NCBI RefSeq assembly: GCF_036046055.1
Contig: NZ_CP107939.1
Coordinates: 4,216,001-4,280,000, forward strand
Source of the DNA: Nocardia sp. NBC_00403
GTDB taxonomy: Bacteria; Actinomycetota; Actinomycetes; Mycobacteriales; Mycobacteriaceae
DNA length: 64,000 nt
Direction: 5' to 3'
Of this stretch, positions 43,601-55,600 are shown piece by piece (the first letter of the stretch is position 1; the number at the start of each line of letters is the position of its first letter). Position numbers and translations under genes: made by a program. Under the pieces are notes generated by a model, which was given only the letters and a program-made list of their open reading frames with translations, was not told the DNA's origin and searched no databases.

Positions 43601-46600
43601 GAACCGGTTCGGTCGGAACCCGCTGCCAAGGTGTCGGGATGGGCTCGGCGCCGCGATCCTGACTTTTGCCGGTCGGGGCTGGGTTGCCGGTCGCTCCCTT
43701 GGGCACTCGTCGCAGTGCCCAAGGCGAGGTGCCCTTCTGCTGCGGGGGCCGATTATCGAGGGTCCCGGGGTTATGAGGTTCCGGAGCGGGCGCATCGGAT
43801 GGGTTGTGCGTTTCCTGCTCGGCCGATGCGCCGTTCGCCTCGGGAGCACGGTCAATGCCGTCGTGATCGGGGACCGAGGGTGTCGGGTCGATCGACTCCT
43901 CTTGCGGCGCAGCCACATTCGCGTCGCGCGGTAGCGGCACCCAGGCGGTTTGCGGCAATCGTCCTGCAGAGCTGATGGGAGGAGGTTCGGTAAGCTGCTG
44001 TTCCGGCGTGATCCCTGATTCTGCTGCCAACGCCGCAGTGTGGCGCTCATTGGCGACATAACGTTCGGCATACGCGCGGTCTCCGTCATCCGGAATTCGC
44101 TGTTCGGCCTCGGCTCGGATTTCCGCCGCGAGCGGGTCGGCGGCCTCCTTCGCATCGAAGTACCGGTGAAGCAGCTCCACCACGTCGTCATCGGGCCGAC
44201 CACGGAACTCCGGCACCGGGTCCGGGTCGGTGACCGCGCGCTCGGTGGTCGGAACAGCCTCACCGTCGTTCGGCTCTGTTGGGGTACCGCTCGTTCCTGG
44301 AGCCTCGGGGGGCGGGCCTTCGAATTTGAGTGGGTGTCGGGGGAGGCGCAGGCGGTCGCGAAATCGTCGGACGATCGGTGTGAGTGTGTCGTCTTTGCTC
44401 GTGAAGTAGGAGACGAAGGCTTTGTCGATGTCCTGGTAGGCGGATTCCCATCTGTTTTCGTCGTTTTCGTCGTCGCTGTAGTACCGCACGTGGGGGCCGT
44501 CGCCGTCGATGAGGGTGTCGAAGACGAAGACGGTGTCTTCGACGTTGACGATGATGAAGCCGTGTGCCTTTTTACCTTTTTGGACGACGATGGCGGCGGT
44601 GTCGATGCCGTTTCGGCGGCGGCGGACGGTTTCGACGATGTCGGCGATGGCGCCATCGCCCTTGATTCTGTGCTGTCGGAGTTTGGTGCCGAGGATGGCT
44701 TCGGTGGGTTTGTAGTTTTTGTCGGATTGCCACGCGGGGTCGGTGTCGTCGGGTTTGCGCGCGGAGCTGTTGTGGTTGAGTGCGTAGAAGGTGCGGGAGA
44801 GTTGGATTGCGCATTCTTCGACGGCGGCAGGGAGAGGTAGGGATGCGCCGGACTCGGGGTGCTCGGTGGAACCGTCGCCGCTCGGCGGCAGCTCGCCTGC
44901 GCCTTTGCGTGTGAAAAACCCGAGTGCTGTGTACGCGAGGGCCGTTGTGCCGAGTATTCCGCCGTTTATCAAGCCTCCCCAATATCCACCGGCGGCCGTC
45001 AACAGATAGCTGCCGAATATGCCGCCGAGGATTCCACCTGCAGCGCTGAAACTCAGGAGGGTCGACCACGCGCCACCCTCGGCATTTTCAGGAACTTTGG
45101 CTTGCAGGTATCCGGCGAACGGGACGTTGTTGAGGTAACCGGTTGCGCCGGTGAGAGCCGAGGCCAACCAAAGGATCAACGGGTCTGTTGTGGTCGCGTA
45201 TGCGGCCACAAGGCCCGCATACGCTGCCAACTGGGTGGGGTAGGTCCATTTAACGTTGGCGCGGTCGATCAAACTTTTCGGCATCAACAGGTGCGTCAAC
45301 AAGGATCCGCTGACGATCCCCACGGAGAGTAGTACCATGACTGCCGCTGAAAAACCTCCCCCGTGGAGTAACTGAGCCAACTGAAACGAGGCAGTCTGGA
45401 CGCCGAACAGCGCCGGAATGGCCAGCAAGAGGACGCCGCGCAGGTACGAGTCCTGCCACATAGCGCGGGCTCCATCGAAGAAACCGGCCTTCTCTTTCTT
45501 CTTCTCCTCCTCCTCGTCCTCGATCGTCGGAAGCATGGACAGCGCAAGCAGATTCACCAGCGAGGTCACAGTGCTGGTCAAGAACGGGAATACCGTTGAG
45601 ATCCGTTCGAGTACCGGGACAACGGCCTTGCCGATTGCGCCGGCGACCGACCGTTCCACGATCCTGAGTTTGTTGGCAACTTTCTTCTCTTCTAGCGTGA
45701 TAGCCAAATCTCTACCGTAAACATTGGCGCTCGAAGAGGCGAAAGCATCGAGGACCGCACCTACGACAGCCGCGCCCATGGCGACCGGCAGAGCGTGCGG
45801 CAGATCCCACAGGACCCAGCTGCCGACGCCGGCCATGACTGCAGCGCTGGTTGCCGACAACCATTGCAGCATGCGGCGGTTGTTGATCCGGTCCGCAAGC
45901 GGTCCGGACAAGAATTGCGAAATCACCGTGGCTGCTTGGGTCACGGCTGCCGTCAGGCCGATCGCCTGCAGCGACGCACCCATGTCGAGGAAAACCAGCG
46001 AGAGGGTCGATACCAAGCCGGCACTGCCTGCGCCGGCAGTGGCCGAGCCCCAGAACCTCAGGGTGAGGTTTCTGTGCTTTGGTCGCATTCTGGCGCGGAT
46101 CCATTGGAGCCACGATTTCGCGGGTTCGTCTGGGTTCGCGGGTTGGTTGGACCCCTCGGCGGGTGGGCCGAGGATCTCGTGTTCTCGTTCTTCTTGGGTG
46201 GGGCCTTCGGGGTCTAGCTGGGGGAGTGCTTCGAGGTTGCCTTCGGAGGTTCTTCTGTATTCGCGGGTGAAGACGGCAACGGGCTTTTCAATATGGAGCT
46301 TTTCCCAGCCCTCGCGGTCGCGGACACGGGGTGTCGGCCGGTTGTTTTGCTTGCTTTCGGTTGCCGGGGTGGGTGGTTCTGGGATGTTGGTGTCGAAGAT
46401 GAGGGTGGGGCCGCCGGGGGTGGTGGTGGCGGTGAAGCTGTGGGCGGTTTCACCGTCGTCGATGACGAAGACGATGGTGTCGATATCGTTGGTGGGGTCT
46501 TCGAGTTTGTCGAGGATGTGGGCGAGGGGATGGGTGCCGGGGGTTGTGGTTGCTGGTGGGTCGACTCTGGTAAAGCGGTTGTCGAGGCCTTTTTCGAGGT

Positions 46601-49600
46601 CTTTCCAGGTTTTGACGGTTGTGGTGGGGCGGGTGGTTTTGTCATAGCCGAGGGCCCAGGTGACATCGAGGGTTTGGTTGAGGCAGGTGCGGATGTAGTC
46701 GGCGACCTCGATGGTGGTGCCGCGGGTGTTCTGGACCACTGCCAATGGTTGGCTGCCCAGCTGCTCTTCCAACTGCGTGGCGAGGCGGAGGAAGATGGCG
46801 CGCTGCATCGTGTCGATGGCGTCCTCGGTGCGGCCCAACGCTTCCGCCGTCTGAGCGGGCGATTGTTCGAGCTGGAAGCGATGGTGGAGGACTTGCAGGT
46901 GTTCGGGCAGGAGTTGTTGGATGCAGTCCTGCAGCGCCTGTTGGTCGTTGCCCAGCGCGTACCCAACGATTGGCGGCAGATCCTCGACAATCGTGCTGCC
47001 GGCCAGCGCCGCTACCAATTCGGCGGTATCGAACGGGCTATGGGAAGGCTTATCGCCCGACACCGTCTCGATAGTGACATGCGCGTCCATGTCGGCTGTC
47101 GTCGGCCGCTGAGCTGGAGCACGGCGTGCGCGAAGCTGTTCGGCCACGTTTTGCACGGCACGGTATTCCCGCAACTCCAATGCACGCACGCCAATGCCGA
47201 GCGTCTCGGCGACTTCCTCCCCGGACCGGCCGTGTACGAAGCGCAGCCTGATGATCCGCCTGTGGTCGGGGTCGGTGAGTTTGCGCGCCGCTGCGTCGAG
47301 GATCTCAGGTGGGGTTCGGTTGACCAATTTCCGGTCGGGGCCCGCGCCGGCGCGACCCGCGGCATCACCGAGCAGTATGGCGGCGAGGCGTCGAATGCCC
47401 TTGCTGTAGTGGTTTCTGTGGTCTTTACCCAGCGCCTGCGCGACGACGTTCAGCGGCTGTTCGTGCAGTAGGCGTGCCGCTACGGCCGCGCGCTGCAAGT
47501 CACCGAGCTGCCTCAGGGCCGCGTTGAAGCTCTCCCTTTCCTTGCCCAGCGCGTGCATGACGACTTCTAACGGTTCATTTCCTGCCTCTGCCTCGAGCAA
47601 TCGTGCTAGATGGAGCACGGCATCGCGCTGCAACACTTTGACCGCGCTTACGCTTCGCTCCAGAGCTTGTGCAGATTCGTTGACGGTCATGCCACGCCGG
47701 AAGCGCAGATTCAGGATTTGCCGCTGAGCTGGCGTGAGTTGATCGAGGCAGTCCGCCAGTGCCGACGGGTCGTCGGTCAGCGCTTCCCGCACAATAGGTG
47801 GCAACCGGTCGACGATGCTGCTGCGCGCCAACGCCGAAACGATCTGTGCTGCAGGCACTTGGGCATGCGGCGACGCACCGAGTTCGGAGATCGTCTCGAG
47901 CAGTTGCCGCAGACCCTCCCGCTCCAACCGCGTGACCACGCGCTGCTCCAAGCCCGCAATCCGCACTACCTGTGCGACTGGTCTCGTCCCGAAGCGCAAC
48001 GCCAGCACTTCGCGTGTTTTCTCAGGCAGCCGCTCCAGGCCGCGCTGCAATGTTTCCGCTCCGGCCAGTGTCACGAGACCGCCGTGCATCCCTGCCGGTG
48101 TCTTGGCGCCCGCAGCGGTCACCAGCGCGCGACGGAGCCGATTGAAACCCAGGCCATATTGGGTGATCACGGTTTTGGTGATCGCGTCCAAACGCGTGTC
48201 GGCGGTGTCGGCGTCGAGAACCGGCGTGGTGGCCGCTCGGCTGAATATCTCGGCGGTGAGGTATTCGGCGGTCCACGGGTCGCCGACCACGTCGAGCACG
48301 TATCGGAATGTAGGAGTCGAATCCGGCACGAGGTCCAGCAGCACAACTACACCAGTGGGGTCGACCGACGGCGTGCCCTCCGACACCGATTGGGCGGGTT
48401 GGGGCGGTGTGGCCGATTCTGGTTCGCTGGCCGCATGCGTTTGCTCGGGTCCAATGCCGACAGGCTCATCCTGCTCGGGTGCCGAGGTGCCGATGGGTCC
48501 TTCGGGATAGTCGTTTCCGGCGGTTCCGGGGACAGGCTGGTTCGGGTCGAGCGGCGCTACCGGCAGACGGTCGCTGCCGTTTTCATCGGGTTGCGGTGCG
48601 GTTGGTGATTCTGGGGTGGCATCGGCCGGGTCCGTCGCCGGGGCAACTGGAGGCTCATCGGCGGCCAGGACCTGATCGGCCGGCACGGAGCCATCCGGAA
48701 GACTCGGTGGCGGGGTCTGCTGTGGTGCCGGGGATTCGGTTGCCGCTGGGTCGACCCAGCCCTTGGGGTTCGGCTTGTCCGGGTCGTTGTGGAAGGCGAG
48801 GTGCTGCCCTGGTAATGGGTTTTGCTTCTCGCGTGGCATGCGGGGACGGCGGACACGATTGCCGAGCGCGTCGACCTCGCCGAGGGATCCAGCCGCTGAA
48901 CGCGCCGCGCCCGCAGCGGGGACACTGCTCCATGGCGTGGTGGCATTGACCGGCCCTGTGGTCTTCGCCTTGCTCCACGGTGATGCGTGGGCGGCGGACG
49001 ATGTGGCCGCGCCATTCGATGCATCGTCACGTTCCGCTGTGCGACCTTGCGGGGTGCCCGACAACGAGGTCTGGCCGGACGCGGAGGGCGTTCCGGTGTT
49101 CGCCGCGGGCCACACCGGCTGTTGTGGTGCGTCGGGCACCGCGGGGGATCCGGACGTTTCCCGGAGGTCTTTCCATGACTGCTGTTGTGGAACCTCTTGT
49201 GCTGCAGGTGGTGTGGTGTTGTTCGGTTCCTGCCATGCCGGATCCTCCGGGAAGTGCTGCAGTTCTGATGGTGTGGTGGTGCTCGATTCAGGCCATGCCT
49301 GCTGTTGGGACGTGGAGGGCGCCTCGGTATTCGCTGTGGGCCACACCGGCTGTTGTGGTGCGTCGGGCAGTGCAGAGGTATCCAGGAGGTCTTGCCATGA
49401 CTGGTGTTGCGGAACCTCGTGTGCCGCAGGTGGTGTGGTGTTGTTCGGTCCCTGCCTCGCCGGACCTTGCGGGAAGTGTTGGGGTTCGGTTGGTGTGGTG
49501 GTGCCCGATTCCGGCCACGCTTGTTCGTGCGGGGCGGGCGCCTGAGGACGCGAACCGGACGCGTCCAACTGTGCGATCAGCTCGCCGACCCGGTTGTGGG

Positions 49601-52600
49601 CGGCCTCGTACTCCGCCCGCGCATTCGCCAGCCGCTGTTCCCGCTCGGTAGCGGTGCTTCCCGGCTGCTCGACATAGCGCACTGCCTGCGCGGCCTCCAG
49701 ATATGCTGCGGCCGCACGGAAGTTTTCGGTGAGGGCCTCGAGTCTCGCGCGTCCGATCTCTGCGTACGGATTTTCCAGAACGGCGATCAGGTCATCGAGT
49801 GCCGCGAAATTGTCTTGCAGCACGTAGAGACTGTCAGAATCCAGTGCGAGGCCGTCGGTGCTCTCACTTTCCGGAATCTCGGCGGCCCGTGACAGTTCCT
49901 CGCCGATCTGATCGGCGACCCTTCGCACCCTGTCGATTTCGATACCGTTCAACAGACCCGTGCGATTGGCCTCCGTGGGGTCACCATCTTGTACCGCACC
50001 AAGTTTCGATGTGGCCACCACAAAGCTACGAACGGACTCACTGAACCGGTCCCGCGCGTCCTGGATTATCTGTTCCCGCTCGACCCCGCTCGGCTCCGCC
50101 TGCCGCGCTTCCGCCTCGGCCACCGGGACATGCGCTGCCTTGTGAAGCCACTCTTCCACCGCGGAGGAGAAAGTCCGCAGCAGCTCGCGCCTGGCGTCGG
50201 AGATCTGCGAATTCGGTGTGCTCTCGGCGGTCAACTCCTCGGTCAGCAGCATCCGCGCGTGCTCGAGCAATGCGACTCGCTCCGCACCAGCCCGACCGAA
50301 CATGGCGTTCGCGTGTTCTCTGGTGACGGCATCGAGCAGTGCGCGCAACCGGTCCTGATCACGCGAGGTGCGATACGGGTTCTCGGCCGTCGCGGGGTCG
50401 ACTTCGTTCCTGGCGGACACCGCCTGGCCGGTGGGTTGGTGGTTGCCTTGCTGTGCCGCAGGGGTGGTGGGGGCCGTCAATGGCACTTCGCTACTGGTGG
50501 TTGAGGTCTCCGGGCCTGGTTGGGAAGTGCCGGGGGGTGTCGGGCCTGCGTTGGGCGGCAAGCTGCGCTGCTCGCTGCGGTTGTCGGCCGGCGAACGTGG
50601 GCCCTCATCGTCGTATCTAGCGGATGGCAGCTGCGTCCTCGGGTGGTCGTTCGACGGGACTGCCGCGTTCGTGATTTCGGTGGGGCCGGGTGGTGTCGCT
50701 TCGTTCCTGTGCTTTGCCGCCTCTGAGATCACATAGTCGCGGATCAGTGTTTGTGCTTGGGTCGGCAGTGCTCCATACCAGCCGTCCGAATTGAAAGCCT
50801 CGGCCAGCAGCTCGGCCGTAACGTGAATATGTTCCGCATTTTCATCACGGTTGAAGCTGTAGCCGCTGAGTTCGCGTATCAGCCAAGGTGTGATCTCGTC
50901 AAGAGTTTCGGGCCGATTGGTCCTGACGAATAGCTTGACCAGTTCAGGGCCGAGCCACTCCCAATCCGATTTCTCGCTCTCGATATAGAGCGCGTCATCC
51001 ACGATGCCCTTACGCGCGGAAATATGACCGAGTTCATGTCCCATCAAATTTTTATAGGGCTTGTCGCGCGGACCGGAGAAAAATCCGGAGTCTACGGAAT
51101 CTGCATTGAATTGACGGTACCCGTAGCTGTTTATTGCTACTTCTTCGTGTATTCTGATGATCTTCTTGCCCGATTCCATGGCTGCATGGGCACTTGCATC
51201 CTTGATCGGCGTGACTATGACTTCGTCGGGTAGGTCGTGTCCGGCCGCCGCCTTCGAGCGAAGTTCTTCGGCAATCTCTTGGACCGTTTCTAGTTCGATG
51301 TCCACCAGTTCGAAGCCGATGAGCTCGACATGGAGTTCGTTCGCGATCTCGGCGACGATCGAGGCCTTGGCACGCTGTTGCGCCAGCTCTGATTCGGTCA
51401 CCGGGCCGGGGAAGGTGGACCTGTCTTTGCCATCGAACTCCCGAGCCAGGTCTACCGTCAGTTTGTGCAGCAATTGCTGGCCGGTGGTCGCGTTCGGCGC
51501 ATCCTGCTCAACCTTCTCGAACGAGGTCGCCACCGCCTGGCGCAAGTCAAGGGTGCCGTCCTTGCGGATGCAATCGGCACCGAACTGTGTCGGTAGCCAC
51601 GCCTCGAATCCGGGTTTCTCGCCATAGTGTTGCTGCAAGGTCCTGATTGCGCGGGCCGTGATCCGCCACTGGCTCGCGAATATCATTCCCTCGGCGTACG
51701 CCTTGAAGACGGCGGTACGTATGTCCGCATCGGAGATGGTCGTGCCGGAGTCGAGGCCGAAGCCTAATTCGATCGATTTCGCAGAAACGGACGAACTGTT
51801 TATTTGAAATGTTGCACGCCTGACCACGCCTTTGGTGTCGCCGAGTAAAGTAACACCGATTCTGGGCAGCCCTATGGGGTATCGGTCGAGCAGGTAATGG
51901 ACGGTTTGAGTGACTATGTGGCCTCCCCGGGAGCTGATTTTGGCCAGTCCCGTGATCCGTGTCCCTGAATGCCTGCTTTCGAACTCATCGGCGACTTCGG
52001 CCGGGCTCTGATAGTGCCCAACGTTGGAGTAGGTCGCGGAATCCAGGTCCAGGAACCGCGTGATGGCCTCGACCAACTGTCCGATGCCCGACGATTCGGC
52101 TGCCTCCTCGCTCAGCCGTCGCAGCGCGGTCAGCGGATACTGGCTGTTCGTTCCGCCCAGCCGCAATCCGAACCGAGGCACACCGAGCAGCCGAGGCAGA
52201 TCATCCTCCAGAGCGACGGTCTCGGCAAACAAATGCTCGTCCTCGACAATGCTGCGACCAGGTGACCGGAAGGCCGCATCGGCAACCATCCACTTGCCGA
52301 TCCAGTGCGGAAGCTCCGCCAACCGCCGGCCTGTGCTGAGCGCCCGCCAGCCCTTATCGTCGAGACCACGCAGCTTGCTCCACACCTGAATCAACGCCCG
52401 CTGGAGTGAGTCGTCTGTCGACAACAGGTCCGCTTCGATCCCTAGTAACGCCGCCAGGTCCGCGCGCGCCTGATCGAGCTCGCTCGTGGTGAGCGCCTGA
52501 TCGCCCTGCTGTGCCGCCGTCGGCTTCACCGAGCCCGACTCGGGCGGCACCGACTGGTTGGCGGGTGTCGCCTCGGCCGGAAGTGCATGGCGTGGTTGAT

Positions 52601-55600
52601 CGCTGGGGCCGTCCTCGGTCGGCTGGGGTAGGTCGGGGTTCTCGATCTGCATCTCGAACCACAGGGTCTTACTGCCGTCACGCTCGAGGTCGACACCCCA
52701 TGCCGAGGACAGAGACTCGAGCAATCCGATGCCTCGGCCGTGGGTCCCGTCGACCCGCACGCCCGCTTCGAATTGGGCCAGCTCGTCGCCCTCGAGGGCT
52801 TGATCGGTGACGGTGTTGGGGTCGCTTTCCGCCCGACGCTCCGGCAAACCGTCGCCGTCGTCGCCGATCTCGAACCGGAACACGTTGCCGGACCGGAATA
52901 CTCGCACTCGGGCCTCGCTGCCCGGCGCGTGCAGATGAACGTTTCCTACGAAATCCGACAGCAGCACGATCGTTTCGTCGCACTGATCGATCGACCAACC
53001 GGTCTGTGTCAGGAATGCCGTCGACGCCCGCCGCACTGCCCGCACCCCTTGTGCGACAGCACCTGGCTCGAGCGTCTCTGTCACGCCGGGCTCTGGGGTA
53101 GCGCGCGATGGATCCCCGTAGTCATCCGTCTCGAAAAGCTTGAACCACACCGTCTTTCGACCGCTATGCGGTAGCTTCCAACCCCACGAATCGGCCCTGA
53201 TGTCCAGCAGGTCGACGGCACTCCAGGCGCGATGGTCGTCGGTCTCGCGGGCGGGCAGATCTCGGCTGTCGTCGGTGACCTCGATCTGCACCCACCGGTT
53301 GCCCGGCTCTCCGAGGATGGTGCCGGAAATATCTGGGATGCCACCGTTATTGGCCCGCGCCTGTAGCGCGAGCTCCCATGCAGCACCGAGGGCCACGTCG
53401 AGATGTTCGGCTACCGGCCAGTCCGCCATCAACTCGTGAATGGGCTCGACGGCAGCCGCGATGTCCTCCAGACCGAGGAATCGTGTCGCGATCTCGACCA
53501 ACTGCTTGATCGCGGGTGGTGCGTCCGGGTGCCTACTGATTTTCCGGAGCTCGTGGAGCGGATCGCTACTAGACCGGCCTGTCCATTCGGTTCCCGGCGC
53601 CTCCAGGCCGAGGGTTGTGGCGAGGCTTATGCCCAAAGCGGTTGTCTTGCTATGCCACTCGGCAAGTGAAATCGCCGACTTCCCCAGCTGCTGCGCCTCG
53701 GCTTCATGCGCGAGCCGTTCTGCCAACCACTCCGTCAGCGTGGCAAAGCTTGGAAGCGTCGGTAGGCGACGTCGGTGTGTGGCATCCAGGGACCGCAATT
53801 CTTCGTCGATGAGAACTAGTGCCTGCTCCACTTGCTGCGGTGTGTACGACTCGAGCAATGCGGCCACATCGATGTCGCCAGCGGCGGGATGCGGGTCTGC
53901 CGGAGTCTGCAGGTCGCCGTCCGGTTCGGCTGTTCGTCCTTGGTCGCGCTGATGCTGTGGAGCGCCGGCGCCCCACTCCGTGCCGTCGGGATTATGGTGG
54001 AATGCCATCGCCCACTCCGGCACGTCGCCGGGTACGTGGGATCCCCTCGCCTTGCCGCCTTGCGGCCCGGACAGCCCGAGGTCCGCCGCTAGGTTGGAGT
54101 CGTCGAAGGCCTGCGTGGGCACGGCGATTCCTGGACCGGTGGTTTCCGGTGCCGTCACCTGGGCTTTGCCGGTAATGGGTTGTTGTGCTTGTTGATTCGA
54201 GCTGACCGCTGGTTGGGCAGGGTTTCCGGATATGGGTTTGCCTGCGCTGCCGTCGGCGGTGATCAGCGGGCGCAGTGCAAGGTCTGGCTTGGTAGCCTGG
54301 ACCGCGCCTGCCTCCTCGGAGTTGGATCCCGGTACCTGCTTCTGCGTGGGCTTTTTGTTTCGGTCGCTACCTGGGGCGGTGCCCTTGATCGGTGATTTAG
54401 CACCCGGTTCGGCCGTGGGTGTGCGACCGAACCACGGTGTGGCCGAGTTGCTTTCGGCGGTGTCTTCGTTCGGCGTCGGGGTGTCGGGGTGCTCGTTCGG
54501 CGCTGGGGTTGTCTGGTCGGCTTGTGTGGCGGGGGCGGAGTTCGCTGTCCGCGTCGCAGCGGGATTCGCAGGTGCGGAGTGCGATGCGGTCGGTGTGATG
54601 TTCGTGTCGGATGCTGCGGGGTCCTCGAGTCCGGCACGTGGTGCGGGTGCTGCGGCATCGTCGAGCGCGGCGCGCGGTGTGAGTGCTGGGGCGTCGTCGA
54701 GTGCAGCGCGTGATGTAGCTGTTGCGGGTTCGTCGAGTTCGGCGCGCGGTGCTGATGTTGTGGGTGTGTTGACCACACTGGCCGGGGCGTGTGCTTGCAC
54801 CAGCTGGGTCAAACTGCTATACGTGGCGAGCTGGGGTTCGGTGAGCTCGTGGCCTTGCCGCAGCGCGTCTTGTGCGTCGGCGAAGTGTTCGACCTGGGCG
54901 TGCTCCAGGTGACCGAGGGCGTCCCACAACACATTTCGTTGCTTCTCGCCCAGCCAGTCGCCGAGTTCGCCGTTCTGCGGGACTTGCCATCCGTCGTGCT
55001 GCGCAGCACGGAACCCAGCCGCGTTGATCGCGTGCGCCAGCTGCTGCACCGGCGCTGCTGCTGTACCGTGCGCGGGATCCCAACCCAGCGTGGTGAATAC
55101 GTGCTGGAGGGTCGCGGGACCCAATCGTTGCCGCAACGCTTGTGTCGCGGCCGGATGGCCCCCCTGCGCCTGCTGTAGCAGCGTGTGGGTGTCGTCGGTT
55201 TGCCACTTGTCGACTTTGCCGGAAAGTGGCTCCTGTTGACCGGCGGTGGCAGCGCTGAGAGCGCCACCGGACGATGTCTGGGGTAGCTGGTTGATGGGCG
55301 GTGGGTGCTTGGTTCGCTTGTCGTCGTCGGTCTGGTCCGGCGGTGGTGCGCGGGTGTTCGGGCCGGAGGTGTGATCGGCTGGGGCCGCGAGCTGCTGGTG
55401 TTTCGTGGCCGCCGCCTCTTGCAGCGGCTCGACCAGTGCGCGAAGATCGCTTTCGGCTCGGTTGAGGCGCGCGCGAGTGTTGGCACTGGGTGCGGCCTGA
55501 TGCTCGGCGGCGGCTTGGGTGTACTCGTTGACGTACTTGATGACGTCTTGGCGCACGAGCGGGTTACTGGTGAGGGCGTAGAGGTTGTCGGTGGGGGAGG

